Shown here in pieces: positions 1 through 8,215 of a stretch of DNA of 64,000 nucleotides (its first letter is position 1; the number at the start of each line of letters is the position of its first letter). Location of the stretch: the NCBI RefSeq assembly GCF_020177575.1, contig NZ_JAHTBK010000001.1, forward strand, positions 1,423,875 through 1,487,874, given 5' to 3'. The notes under the pieces are model-generated. The model had not been told where the DNA came from, did no database searches, and saw only the letters and a list, made by a program, of their open reading frames with translations. This DNA comes from Hasllibacter sp. MH4015. GTDB taxonomy: Bacteria; Pseudomonadota; Alphaproteobacteria; Rhodobacterales; Rhodobacteraceae. The position numbers were made by a program, and so were the translations under genes.

Positions 1-362
1 TTCCGCTGATTGAGAAGGCCGACCACATGGGTCAACGTGTGGCCGGTATCGACGATATCCTCAACCACCAGCACGTCGCGGCCCTGGATCTCGCCACGCA
101 GATCCTTGAGAATGCGCACCTCGCGGGAGCTTTCCATTTCATTGCCATAGCTGGACGCTTCAAGGAAATCGACTTCCACCGGCAGGTCAATCTCTCTCAC
201 CAGGTCGGCGATGAACACGAAGGACCCACGCAACAGACCGACCACGACCAGCTTGTCCGTACCCGCGAATGCCGCTTCGATCTCGCGCGCCAGCGCCTCG
301 ATCCGGGCAGCGATGCTCTTGGCCGAGATCATCTGATCCACGGTGTAACCCAACTGCGCCAT
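1..362 (-). CDS. hpt: Hypoxanthine phosphoribosyltransferase (partial, C-terminus beyond window)
   Basis: Purine salvage enzyme that transfers the phosphoribosyl group of PRPP to hypoxanthine (and usually guanine) in the cytoplasm. Reading leftward from the ATG at 362 gives [20 protein letters not shown], then a hydrophobic strand with GLLRGSFVF, and near the window edge the PRPP-binding signature [14 protein letters not shown]. These features and their order fit the Hpt family. About 120 codons are present; the rest lies left of position 1. A G-rich stretch (GGGGGCGAT) sits directly before the start as a possible ribosome site. The divergent neighbour is the START-domain gene at 447. The family call is secure; the symbol is by convention. 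Confidence 0.88.
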   Translation of the reverse strand, partial: MAQLGYTVDQMISAKSIAARIEALAREIEAAFAGTDKLVVVGLLRGSFVFIADLVREIDLPVEVDFLEASSYGNEMESSREVRILKDLRGEIQGRDVLVVEDIVDTGHTLTHVVGLLNQR

Positions 363-446
363 ATCGCCCCCAAGCCGTTCAGGCACCTTGAAAAGTTCCT
401 GTCGTTTTATGACATGGAGTGAAAAGGGAAAAGGCGAAAGGCCAAG

Positions 447-908
447 ATGCCAACCCATTCAGAGACCCGCGTGCTGCCCTACACGGCCGAGCAGATGTAC
501 GATCTTGTGGCAGATGTGGAGAAATATCCCGATTTCATTCCCTGGACCATCGCCACGCGCATCCGATCGGTCGAGGACAAAGGCGACCACCGTCTGATGC
601 TGGCCGATATGGTGGTGGGTTTCCGGATGTTCCGAGAAAAGTTCCTCAGCCGCGTGGTCTTGAAGGACGCGGCCCGCAAGATCGACACTGAATATGTCGA
701 CGGGCCGTTCAAGCACCTGGTGTCGAATTGGGTGTTCGAGGAGGCGGAGCAGGGGTGCCGCGTCCATTTCCATGTCGATTTCGAGTTCAAGAACCGCCTG
801 CTGCAAGGGGCGGCGGGCCTGTTCTTCATGGATGCCATGCAGCGGATCGTCCGGGCCTATGAGGCGCGCGCGGAGGCGCTTTACGGGGCAGGGGCGGCAA
901 CCGCCTGA
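447..908 (+). CDS. COQ10/RatA-type START-domain protein (polyketide cyclase/dehydrase superfamily)
   Basis: 153-residue soluble protein covering one START/SRPBCC fold. It opens with the family pattern [19 protein letters not shown] around residues 10-29. A central beta-rich part follows, containing FREKFLSRV, then DGPFKHL and a C-terminal amphipathic helix. Mitochondrial COQ10 binds ubiquinone and supports respiration; bacterial relatives are often called RatA, after an E. coli toxin claim. Length and motif order match this family. No antitoxin-like partner lies next to it, so a lipid- or quinone-binding role is the better guess. Ribosome site AAGG lies just upstream of the ATG. It converges on amtB across a hairpin at 930-958. 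Confidence 0.8.
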   Translation: MPTHSETRVLPYTAEQMYDLVADVEKYPDFIPWTIATRIRSVEDKGDHRLMLADMVVGFRMFREKFLSRVVLKDAARKIDTEYVDGPFKHLVSNWVFEEAEQGCRVHFHVDFEFKNRLLQGAAGLFFMDAMQRIVRAYEARAEALYGAGAATA

Positions 909-929
909 CAAATTGGCATGATCCGGGAT

Positions 930-958
930 TAACGCCCGACCGGATGGGCCGGGCGTTA
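930..958. terminator. Hairpin between convergent START-protein and amtB genes
   Basis: Perfect 9-bp inverted repeat TAACGCCCG (930-938) and CGGGCGTTA (950-958) with an 11-nt loop, in the short gap between two convergent genes. It lacks a long T run on either side, so it may be a weak or Rho-assisted terminator serving both strands. Confidence 0.6.
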
Positions 959-977
959 CGCTCGTGAAGGAAGGAGA

Positions 978-2162
978 CTACGAGCTCATATCGTAGGCCC
1001 GCTCGCCATGAACGCTGAGGTCGAGGCCATTGACCTCCGTCTCCTCATCCACGCGCAGGGGCGTAATCAGGCCAACAAGCCGTGCGATCACGAAGGTCAA
1101 CACGATCGTGTAGACGCCCACGATGGCCAGCCCGCCGAACTGCGCCACCGCGCTTACGTCGCTTGCGAAGAACAGGATCATGATCGTTCCGAAAATGCCG
1201 CCGACGCCGTGGACGGCGAAGACATCGAGCGTGTCGTCGATGCGCGCCTTGTTGCGGATCAGGGTCACGGCTTCCTGACAGAGGATACCGGCGACCGAGC
1301 CGATGATCAGCGCCGCGACGGGGCCAACGAAGCCGCTTGCCGGCGTGATGGAGGCCAGGCCCGCAATCGTACCCGTCACGACACCGACAAGGGAAACCTT
1401 GCCGTATTTCACCCGCTCCCACAGGCCCCAGCTGAGCGAGGCGGCCGCCGCAGAGATATGGGTGACGGTCAGCGCCATCGCCGCCCCGCCATCGGCGGCC
1501 AGCTGCGAGCCGCCGTTGAAGCCGAACCAGCCCACCCACAGCATCGCGGCCCCGATCATCACCATGCCCGGATTGTGCGGCGGGGTCGTGTTGTTCTTGC
1601 GCGCCCCCAGCATCACAGCAAGCACCAGCGCCGCCAGACCGGCGGTTTCATGGACGACGATGCCGCCGGCGAAATCGCGGACCCCGATCTCTCCCAATAT
1701 CCCGCCATCGGACAGCATTCCGCCACCCCAGATCCAATGCACGACCGGCGCGTAGACGACGAGCATCCAGATCGCGGAAAACAGAAGCACGAAGCCAAAG
1801 CCGATCCGCTCCACATAGGCGCCGACGATCAGGGCGGGCGTGATGATCGCGAAGGTCATCTGGAAAGCGAAGAACAGCACCTCGGGCAGGGTGCCGAACA
1901 CGGTGTCGGTGTCCACACCGGTCAGAAAGGCGCGATCCAACCCGCCCCAATAGCCGCTTTCGCCCGGACCGAAGGCGATGGAATAGCCAACGGCAAGCCA
2001 CAGAAGGCTCATCAGGCAGGCGATCGCATAGACATGCATGAACACGCTCAACACGTTGCGTGACCGCACGAGCCCCCCGTAAAACAACGCCAAACCCGGC
2101 AATGACATGAACAGGACCAGTGCCGTTGCGACGATGATCCAGGCTGTGTCGGCTCCAACCAT
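978..2162 (-). CDS. amtB: Ammonium transporter (Amt/Mep/Rh family)
   Basis: 394-residue polytopic inner-membrane protein that conducts ammonium/ammonia into the cell. It begins MVGADTAWIIVATALVLFMS and continues with LPGLALFYGGLVRSRN, the typical first two Amt helices. Later come the signature stretch with DFAGGIVVHETAGLAALVLA and the conserved FAVHGVGGIFGT near the C-terminus, which carry the pore histidines. The ATG at 2162 is chosen because GGGAAGGGAGACC immediately precedes it; an upstream in-frame extension to 2213 has no membrane sense. There is no glnK beside it, unlike the usual glnK-amtB pair. It lies downstream of the ispDF-pgpA-cinA set with a 144-bp gap that carries a 7-bp-arm palindrome, so it may have its own nitrogen-regulated promoter. 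Confidence 0.93.
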   Translation of the reverse strand: MVGADTAWIIVATALVLFMSLPGLALFYGGLVRSRNVLSVFMHVYAIACLMSLLWLAVGYSIAFGPGESGYWGGLDRAFLTGVDTDTVFGTLPEVLFFAFQMTFAIITPALIVGAYVERIGFGFVLLFSAIWMLVVYAPVVHWIWGGGMLSDGGILGEIGVRDFAGGIVVHETAGLAALVLAVMLGARKNNTTPPHNPGMVMIGAAMLWVGWFGFNGGSQLAADGGAAMALTVTHISAAAASLSWGLWERVKYGKVSLVGVVTGTIAGLASITPASGFVGPVAALIIGSVAGILCQEAVTLIRNKARIDDTLDVFAVHGVGGIFGTIMILFFASDVSAVAQFGGLAIVGVYTIVLTFVIARLVGLITPLRVDEETEVNGLDLSVHGERAYDMSS

Positions 2163-2252
2163 GATGGTCTCCCTTCCCTCGTTTTCCGCCTCAAAGCCGG
2201 ATCGAGGTGCCACTTGAAGAGGCAGGAACGGGATTTGCCGCTGAAACCTTGG

Positions 2253-2268
2253 GCAGATTCAAATCTGC
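2253..2268. promoter_or_regulatory. Palindrome upstream of amtB, candidate operator
   Basis: GCAGATT (2253-2259), two spacer bases, then AATCTGC (2262-2268): perfect 7-bp arms, 91-106 bases upstream of the amtB start. Position and symmetry would suit a dimeric regulator such as NtrC or NtrX. That assignment is inference only. Confidence 0.4.
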
Positions 2269-2306
2269 TTGAAAAATGTGCGGGTGGCGGGCGGGTTTGC
2301 CTGATT

Positions 2307-2783
2307 TCAGGGCGTATTCGGATTGGCGGCGTTCAGGACAAGCGACAGTGCATGATCCACCGTCCTGCGACGCACCTCAGCGCGGCCCACGGCACCGAAT
2401 TCCACGGTCTCGGTGAAGGTATTGCCCGCGACGCACAGGCCGAAGCACACCCGACCCTCGGGCTTGTGCTCGGACCCGCCTGGGCCCGCGATACCGGTGA
2501 CGGAGACCGCGACATTGGCATGGGCCAGCGTCATCGCACCGACGGCCATCGCGGCGGCGACGTCTTCCGACACCGCGCCGTGTTCTGCGATCAGGTCGGG
2601 GGGGACTCCCAACATCTCCGTCTTGGCGGCGTTGGAATAGGTGACAAAGCCCCGGTCGAATACGTCGGAGGAGCCTGCCACATCCGTCAAGGCCGCCGCG
2701 ATCATGCCGCCGGTGCAACTCTCTGCCGTGGCCAGCCACCAGCCCCGCGCGCGCAAGGCGTCCAGAACATCGGCCGCGCTCAT
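2307..2783 (-). CDS. pncC: CinA C-terminal family nicotinamide-nucleotide amidohydrolase
   Basis: 158-residue stand-alone CinA C-terminal domain, which deamidates NMN to NaMN in the pyridine-nucleotide cycle. Visible hallmarks are TAESCTGGMIAAALT near residue 19 (catalytic Ser region), DRGFVTYSNAAKTEMLGV, a central GAVSEDVAAAMA, and VTGIAGPGGSEHKPEGRV with the GPGG loop. No N-terminal COG1058 domain is attached, as in many proteobacteria. Its ATG overlaps the pgpA stop by 4 bases (ATGA), so it is translationally coupled as the last gene of ispDF-pgpA-cinA. Competence is not implied by the name. Confidence 0.88.
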   Translation of the reverse strand: MSAADVLDALRARGWWLATAESCTGGMIAAALTDVAGSSDVFDRGFVTYSNAAKTEMLGVPPDLIAEHGAVSEDVAAAMAVGAMTLAHANVAVSVTGIAGPGGSEHKPEGRVCFGLCVAGNTFTETVEFGAVGRAEVRRRTVDHALSLVLNAANPNTP

Positions 2784-3265
2784 AGAAACACCAAATGGCC
2801 AAGAACGGCGGCGAGGGCCACGACCATGGCTGCAAGCCAGCCCGCGATGACGTCATCGGCCATGATGCCAAACGCGCCGTGTTGCCGGTCGGCCCATCCC
2901 ACGGGCCCGGGCTTCAGGATGTCGAATGCGCGAAAGGCCACGAAGGCGACGATCAGGCCAGGATAGAGCGCCAGGATGTCCGAACCGGTGAGCTGCGCGC
3001 CAAGGGAGACGGGCCAAAGGGCAATCCATTGCCCCGCGACCTCGTCGATCACGAATTCCGAAGGGTCGTCCTCCGACGTGCCGACCTCCTGCGCGATGGC
3101 CCAATAGCCCAACGCTGTCACGCCGAGGGTGGCGATGAAAAGCAGGGCGAAGCCCCCGGCCATGTGGAGCAGGAATGCCAGAACAAGCCCCGCCAGACTG
3201 CCCCAGGTGCCGGGCGCAGGGCGCAGCAGGCCGACGCCGCCGAAGGTCGCAATCAGACGCGTCAT
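2780..3265 (-). CDS. pgpA: Phosphatidylglycerophosphatase A
   Basis: 161-residue inner-membrane enzyme that dephosphorylates phosphatidylglycerophosphate to phosphatidylglycerol. It starts [20 protein letters not shown], followed by WGSLAGLV. The conserved active-site region [18 protein letters not shown] follows, then [26 protein letters not shown], the standard PgpA motifs with conserved Asp and Glu. Several hydrophobic segments are visible. The start at 3265 overlaps the ispDF stop (ATGA), and its own stop overlaps the cinA start, so three consecutive genes are coupled. The frame remains open upstream to 3535, but that part overlaps ispDF in another frame and is not real. Confidence 0.9.
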   Translation of the reverse strand: MTRLIATFGGVGLLRPAPGTWGSLAGLVLAFLLHMAGGFALLFIATLGVTALGYWAIAQEVGTSEDDPSEFVIDEVAGQWIALWPVSLGAQLTGSDILALYPGLIVAFVAFRAFDILKPGPVGWADRQHGAFGIMADDVIAGWLAAMVVALAAVLGHLVFL

Positions 3266-4407
3266 GTCTTGACCAACGTCACATTGGCCAAAGCCGCGAT
3301 GCCTTCCTCCCGGCCCGTGAAGCCAAGGCGTTCGCTGGTCGTGGCCTTCACGGAAACGCGGGCCACGTCGACGCGAAGCAGATCGGCGAGCCTCTCGCGC
3401 ATCTGTGCCGCGACCGGCCCGATCTTGGGCTGCTCGCAGATCAATGTCAGGTCGGCGTGCGTGATTGAAAATCCCCGCTCGGCCACAAGATCCACGGCAT
3501 GGGTCAGGAAAATATGGCTTTCCGCGCCTTTCCATTTCGGGTCGGTTGGCGGGAAGTGGGTGCCGATATCCCCCTCCGCCAATGCGCCATAGATGGCGTC
3601 CGTGACCGTGTGCAGGCCTACATCCGCATCCGAATGGCCCTGTAGCCCGCGGGTATGGGGAACGGCCACGCCACAGAGCATCACGTGGTCGCCGGGGCCA
3701 AAGCGATGCACGTCAAATCCGTTGCCGACACGAATATCCATCTTGTCCCCTCTTAACAGCGCCTGCGCCCGCGCGAAATCCTCGGGTCCGGTGATCTTCA
3801 GGTTGGCTTCGTCCCCGGGTACGATCGCCACCTCGATCCCCGCTGCGCGCGCCACCTCCACGTCATCGGCGGGCGCGCCCTTGAACGCATCGTGGGCCGC
3901 GATGATCGCAGCCGTCCCAAAGCCCTGCGGCGTCTGTGCACGCCAAAGCCCGCCGCGATCCTGCGTGCCTTCCACGATCTCTGAGCCGCGCCAAAGCGCG
4001 TCTGTCACGGCGAGGGCAGGGGCCGCGGCCCCGTGGCGGCGCACGCCGTCGATCACGGCGGAGATTACCTCAGGCGAAACACAGGGCCGGGCCACATCAT
4101 GGATCAGGACGATCCCCTCCGGACATGCCGCCAGACCGGCCCTGACCGATGCCGCGCGATCCGCCCCACCATGGACGACGCGCAGGGTGCTCGGCAGCTC
4201 CAGACCGTCCAGACGACTTGCATCATCGGGGTGGATAACCAGCACCACACCAATCCCGGCCGGATGCGCCGTGAATTGCGAAACGGTCCATTCCACGACG
4301 CTGCGTCCCGCTATCGCGCGCCACTGCTTTGGCACGTCCCCACCGGCGCGTGTGCCGCGTCCGGCGGCCACGATCACGGCGGTCAGATTTTCGGGGCGCT
4401 GATCCAT
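3262..4407 (-). CDS. ispDF: Bifunctional IspD/IspF enzyme of the MEP isoprenoid pathway
   Basis: 381-residue fusion. Residues about 8-220 form the IspD cytidylyltransferase ([20 protein letters not shown] nucleotide-binding start, VLIHDVARP), making CDP-methylerythritol from MEP. Residues about 224-381 form the IspF cyclodiphosphate synthase ([17 protein letters not shown] metal-binding start, [28 protein letters not shown], and the C-terminal [17 protein letters not shown]). Fused IspDF is typical of alphaproteobacteria. The IspE step is not encoded here. It is the first gene of ispDF-pgpA-cinA and diverges from dusB over about 120 bases. Confidence 0.95.
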   Translation of the reverse strand: MDQRPENLTAVIVAAGRGTRAGGDVPKQWRAIAGRSVVEWTVSQFTAHPAGIGVVLVIHPDDASRLDGLELPSTLRVVHGGADRAASVRAGLAACPEGIVLIHDVARPCVSPEVISAVIDGVRRHGAAAPALAVTDALWRGSEIVEGTQDRGGLWRAQTPQGFGTAAIIAAHDAFKGAPADDVEVARAAGIEVAIVPGDEANLKITGPEDFARAQALLRGDKMDIRVGNGFDVHRFGPGDHVMLCGVAVPHTRGLQGHSDADVGLHTVTDAIYGALAEGDIGTHFPPTDPKWKGAESHIFLTHAVDLVAERGFSITHADLTLICEQPKIGPVAAQMRERLADLLRVDVARVSVKATTSERLGFTGREEGIAALANVTLVKT

Positions 4408-4488
4408 GGGTTTCGTGATATGCGAGGCTCATTCCACGCACAATCCGATATGCATCTGGTGTTTTTTGCGGCGCAACGCCTAATTATT

Positions 4489-4500
4489 GTGCGAACGCAC
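4489..4500. promoter_or_regulatory. Inverted repeat in the ispDF/dusB divergent promoter region
   Basis: GTGCG, AA, CGCAC: perfect 5-bp arms within an AT-richer patch (4440-4530) between the divergent ispDF and dusB starts. This gap should hold the promoter for the dusB-ntrBC operon. Which regulator, if any, binds is unknown. Confidence 0.35.
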
Positions 4501-4530
4501 TTTTCCGTGCAAATAGAGGACGCCACCACT

Positions 4531-5574
4531 TTGTCTTCCGTCTATCGCCCCCCTATCGAAGGGGGCAACGCACAAGGATTAAGCGCCCTGTCTCTTTCGC
4601 TCGCGGATATCAAGCTGGACCCACCCGTCTTGCTGGCCCCCATGGCCGGGATCACCGATTTGCCGTTCCGTAGGTTGGTCAGCCGGTTCGGGGCAGGGCT
4701 GGTCGTGTCGGAGATGGTGGCAAGCCAGGAGATGGTGGAGGCCAAGCCCTCCGTCCGGGCGCGGGCGGAACTGGGATTCGGAGAGCAGGCGACGGCGGTG
4801 CAGCTGGCCGGGCGGGAAGCCCACTGGATGGCGGAAGCCGCGCGGATCGCCGAGGGGCAGGGCGCGCGGATCATTGATATCAACATGGGGTGTCCGGCCA
4901 AGAAGGTGGTGGGCGGTATGTCGGGCTCCGCCCTAATGCGCGACCTGGACCACGCCCTGCGCCTGATCGAAGCGGTCGTGGGGGCCGTCACCGTGCCGGT
5001 GACACTCAAGACGCGGCTTGGGTGGGACGACGACACACTGAACGCCGCTGATCTGGCCCGCCGGGCGGAGGATGCGGGGATCGCGATGATCACCATCCAT
5101 GGCCGTACGAGATGTCAGTTCTACAACGGTCACGCCGATTGGTCCGCGATCCGTGACGTGAAAGATGCCGTGGGCATCCCCGTCATCGCCAATGGTGATG
5201 TCACCGACGCGCCCGCCGCGGCCCAGGCGTTGAGATGTTCCGGTGCCGATGGCGTCATGGTCGGACGCGGCATTCAGGGACAACCGTGGCTGTTGGCGGA
5301 GATCGGGGCGGCCCTGTTCGGCGCGCCCGCGCCCGATGTCCCGCGTGGTGACGCGCTTGCGGACATGGTGATCGGACATTATCGCGACATGCTCGACTTC
5401 TATGGCCGGGACCTTGGCCTGCGCGTCGCGCGGAAACATCTGGGGTGGTACATGGATGGCGCGCGCTCACCCGCCTCCCTGCGCAAGCGCCTGCTGACCA
5501 CAAAGGCGCCCCAAGACGTGATCGCGGCCCTGCCGGAGGCTTTGGCCCACGCGCCCGAACGGGTGGCGGCATGA
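4531..5574 (+). CDS. dusB: tRNA-dihydrouridine synthase B (NifR3 family)
   Basis: About 347-residue flavoenzyme that reduces specific uridines in tRNA. The recognisable part begins LDPPVLLAPMAGITDLPFRR. The catalytic-cysteine loop is DINMGCPAKKVVGGMSGSAL, followed by TLKTRLGWDD, ITIHGRTRCQFYNG and VIANGDV; these are all Dus hallmarks. I chose the TTG at 4531 because AGAGGA lies ten bases upstream. An in-frame ATG at 4450 and a CTG at 4588 are alternatives, and the first residues before LSLADIK are not conserved in sense. nifR3-ntrB-ntrC is the classical Rhodobacter gene order. The stop overlaps the ntrB start by 4 bases (ATGA). Confidence 0.9.
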   Translation: MSSVYRPPIEGGNAQGLSALSLSLADIKLDPPVLLAPMAGITDLPFRRLVSRFGAGLVVSEMVASQEMVEAKPSVRARAELGFGEQATAVQLAGREAHWMAEAARIAEGQGARIIDINMGCPAKKVVGGMSGSALMRDLDHALRLIEAVVGAVTVPVTLKTRLGWDDDTLNAADLARRAEDAGIAMITIHGRTRCQFYNGHADWSAIRDVKDAVGIPVIANGDVTDAPAAAQALRCSGADGVMVGRGIQGQPWLLAEIGAALFGAPAPDVPRGDALADMVIGHYRDMLDFYGRDLGLRVARKHLGWYMDGARSPASLRKRLLTTKAPQDVIAALPEALAHAPERVAA

Positions 5575-6641
5575 CGCAATGGACGAATGCGCTTTGGGCA
5601 TCCTTGCCGATCCCGGCGCTGATCCTCGACGCCGAAGATCGCATTCGCGACGTTAATCCGGCGGCGGAGACATTCCTGAACGCGTCGATGAAATCCCTGG
5701 ACGGCCATCCGGTCTGGGACAAGATTTTCGTTGATGCGCCGCTGGAAGACAGTTTCGCGCGGGTCCGCTCCGCCCAAGCGCCGCTTTTCGTCAATGCCGT
5801 CGATGTCGGCACGGGCAGCCGCAAGCCCGTGGCCTGTGACGTGCAGATCGCGGGGCTGGCGGACAAGCCCGACCATGTCCTTGTGCTTCTGGAAAACCGC
5901 GAATTGGTGGGGCGCATGGACCGCGCCATGTCGTCCAAATCTGCCGCGAAATCCGCCATCGGCATGGCCGAGATGCTCGCCCACGAGATCAAGAATCCGC
6001 TTGCCGGCATCACCGGCGCGGCGCAGCTGATCTCCATGAATGCCAGCGCGGAGGATCGGGAACTGACCGACCTGATCGTGGAGGAAACGCGCCGCGTTCT
6101 GAAGCTGTTGGAGCAGGTGGAGGATTTCGGCAATGTCCGCCCGCCCGATCGCCGTGCCGTCAATATCCACGACGTGCTCGACCGGGCCCGGAAATCCGCG
6201 GCCCTTGGTTTTGCGGCCCATATGGTGATCGAGGACGATTATGACCCGTCACTTCCGGCCACCTGGGCCGATCCGGACCAGATCCTGCAAGTGATCCTGA
6301 ACCTCCTCAAGAACGCGGCGGAGGCGGGAAGTGAAGGCGGCACGATCCGCTTGCGCACGTTCTATGAGCTTGGCCTGAAGGTGCGTCGCCGCGACGGGTC
6401 GGGCGGTTCGGTTCCCCTCCAGATCGAGGTGATTGACGACGGTCCGGGCATCCCGCCCGATATCGCGGGGGACGTGTTCGAGCCATTCGTGTCGGGGCGG
6501 GAAAACGGCACCGGCCTTGGCCTTGCCCTGATCGCGAAGATCGTGGCCGATCACGAGGGCTGGATTTCCGTCGACAGCGTGCCGGGGCACACCGTGTTCC
6601 GCATCTCCCTTCCGACCGCGCCCAAGGATGCCACGCCATGA
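5571..6641 (+). CDS. ntrB: Nitrogen-regulation sensor histidine kinase NtrB
   Basis: 356-residue cytoplasmic kinase. An N-terminal PAS-like segment (residues about 10-110, starting LPIPALILDAEDRIRDVNPA) precedes the dimerisation/phosphoacceptor helix with AHEIKNPLAGITGAAQL, in which His138 is the predicted phosphorylation site. A GHKL ATPase follows: N box ILNLLKNAAEAG, G1 DDGPGIP, G2 GTGLGLALI. In the family NtrB is controlled by PII protein and phosphorylates NtrC in response to low nitrogen. No membrane segment is seen. It is translationally coupled to dusB by an ATGA overlap. It is separated from ntrC by 107 bases that hold a 35-codon in-frame mini-ORF. Confidence 0.95.
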   Translation: MTQWTNALWASLPIPALILDAEDRIRDVNPAAETFLNASMKSLDGHPVWDKIFVDAPLEDSFARVRSAQAPLFVNAVDVGTGSRKPVACDVQIAGLADKPDHVLVLLENRELVGRMDRAMSSKSAAKSAIGMAEMLAHEIKNPLAGITGAAQLISMNASAEDRELTDLIVEETRRVLKLLEQVEDFGNVRPPDRRAVNIHDVLDRARKSAALGFAAHMVIEDDYDPSLPATWADPDQILQVILNLLKNAAEAGSEGGTIRLRTFYELGLKVRRRDGSGGSVPLQIEVIDDGPGIPPDIAGDVFEPFVSGRENGTGLGLALIAKIVADHEGWISVDSVPGHTVFRISLPTAPKDATP

Positions 6642-6745
6642 TCGCCCGCGAATCGGCACGCGTCCCAATTAGCGCAACTGGCCCCGCAGACGTCCCGCCA
6701 CCGGACCTATCGCGCCCCTCCGGGCCCCACGTGAAAGGCTACTGA
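6638..6745 (+). other. 35-codon mini-ORF between ntrB and ntrC
   Basis: An ATG overlapping the ntrB stop opens 35 codons in the same frame as ntrC. They end at TGA (6743-6745), a single codon (TCC) before the ntrC ATG at 6749. It begins MIARESARVPI and is Pro-rich, with no recognisable domain. A role in translational coupling is possible, since the likely ntrC ribosome site AAAGG (6734-6738) lies inside it. It may equally be non-functional. Confidence 0.3.
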
Positions 6746-6748
6746 TCC

Positions 6749-8131
6749 ATGGACGGCACCGTACTTGTCGCCGATGACGACCGCACGATCCGCACCGTGC
6801 TGACCCAGGCGCTCACGCGCGCGGGCTGCAAGGTTCACGCAACGTCCAGCCTGATGACGCTGATGCGGTGGGTGGAAGAAGGGAAGGGCGATCTTGTGAT
6901 CTCGGACGTCGTCATGCCCGATGGCAACGGGTTGGAGACCTTGCCGAAGATCACGGAGCGCCGACCCGGCCTTCCGGTCATCATCATATCGGCCCAGAAC
7001 ACGATCATGACGGCCATTCAGGCGACGGAGAAAGACGCTTACGATTACCTGCCCAAACCCTTCGACCTGCCGGATTTGATGAAACGGGCATCGCGGGCCT
7101 TGCAGGAAAAACGCCGGGTGGCGGCGCCTGCAAGATCGACGCCGGACATGCAATTGCCCGGCGAGGGCGAGGATCTGCCGCTGGTGGGCCGCACACCGCT
7201 GATGCAGGCGCTCTACCGGCTTGTGGCACGGGTGATGAACACGGATTTGACGGTCCTCATCACCGGCGAAAGCGGGACTGGCAAATCCCTTATCGCACGG
7301 GCGATCCACGATTTTTCCGACCGGCGCACCTTGCCGTTCGTCGTGGCCTCTGCCGCCGATCTTGACGGAGCCGACGGGCCTTCGACGATGCTGAACCGGG
7401 CCAAGGGCGGCTCGATCCTGTTCGACGAAGTCGGTGATCTGGGCGAGGAGGCGCAGGCCAAGATCGTGCGAATGCTCGACGCCATGCCCGACAATGCGCC
7501 TCGCATCATGGCGACGTCCCAAAAGGATCTGATGGACAAGATGGAGGCGGGGCAGTTCCGGCAGGACCTGTTCTACCGCTTGGGTGGTGTCGGCGTGGCG
7601 GTGCCGTCCTTGCGGGAGCGGGTAGAGGACATTCCCCTTCTTGCCACCCATTTCCTCGCGCGCGCCGAACGGGATGGGGCACCCGCCCGCAGGTTCTCGG
7701 ACGAGGCGGCGGAGTTGATCCGCGCCTATTCCTGGCCCGGAAATGTGCGGCAATTGGAGAACACTGTGCGCCGTCTGACCGTTACGGGGCAAACCGAGGA
7801 AATCACCCGTGCGGAGGTCGAAGCCGTTCTCGGCAGCCAGCCTGCCATCGAGCCGCTGATCGCGGGCGGCGGGGAGGGGGACAAGCTTTCCGCCAGCGTT
7901 GCCAAGCACTTGCGTCGTTACTTCGATCTCCACGGGGGTGTTTTGCCGGCCCCGGGCCTCTACACCCGCATCTTGCGGGAGGTAGAGATGCCTTTGATCG
8001 AGATCGCGCTGGACGCGACGGGCGGCAATCAGGCCAAATGTGCCGACCTTCTGGGCATCAACCGCAATACCTTGAGAAAAAAGATCACCGATCTGGATAT
8101 TCGCGTGACACGACGCCGCAAATTGATGTAA
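6749..8131 (+). CDS. ntrC: Nitrogen-regulation response regulator NtrC (GAFTGA-less)
   Basis: 460 residues in three domains: receiver (about 1-120, Asp53 in [12 protein letters not shown] as phosphoacceptor, Lys in YLPKPFD), AAA+ ATPase (Walker A GESGTGKS at 173-180, Walker [10 protein letters not shown] near 223-231) and a C-terminal Fis-type helix-turn-helix ([27 protein letters not shown]). Between Walker A and Walker B the GAFTGA sigma-54 contact loop is missing: the stretch reads [20 protein letters not shown]. This matches the documented Rhodobacter capsulatus situation, where NtrC activates sigma-70 RNA polymerase. It is the partner of NtrB, and probable targets include nitrogen-uptake genes. 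Confidence 0.95.
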   Translation: MDGTVLVADDDRTIRTVLTQALTRAGCKVHATSSLMTLMRWVEEGKGDLVISDVVMPDGNGLETLPKITERRPGLPVIIISAQNTIMTAIQATEKDAYDYLPKPFDLPDLMKRASRALQEKRRVAAPARSTPDMQLPGEGEDLPLVGRTPLMQALYRLVARVMNTDLTVLITGESGTGKSLIARAIHDFSDRRTLPFVVASAADLDGADGPSTMLNRAKGGSILFDEVGDLGEEAQAKIVRMLDAMPDNAPRIMATSQKDLMDKMEAGQFRQDLFYRLGGVGVAVPSLRERVEDIPLLATHFLARAERDGAPARRFSDEAAELIRAYSWPGNVRQLENTVRRLTVTGQTEEITRAEVEAVLGSQPAIEPLIAGGGEGDKLSASVAKHLRRYFDLHGGVLPAPGLYTRILREVEMPLIEIALDATGGNQAKCADLLGINRNTLRKKITDLDIRVTRRRKLM

Positions 8132-8215
8132 TCTCGCAACAGTCGCGTGGCGTTTGGGGAACAGGCTTTCCAAACGCTTGGTCCTGTCAGGCCAAAGGCG
8201 CGCGTGGATTGGGGG

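Noticed and set aside
447-908. RatA toxin of a toxin-antitoxin pair
   Set aside because: No small upstream antitoxin gene is present; the COQ10-like lipid/quinone-binding interpretation is more economical.
2185-2215. Possible sigma-54 promoter (TGGCAC) upstream of amtB
   Set aside because: The -24 element TGGCAC is present but the -12 TTGC element is absent at the required spacing, and the local NtrC lacks the sigma-54 contact loop.
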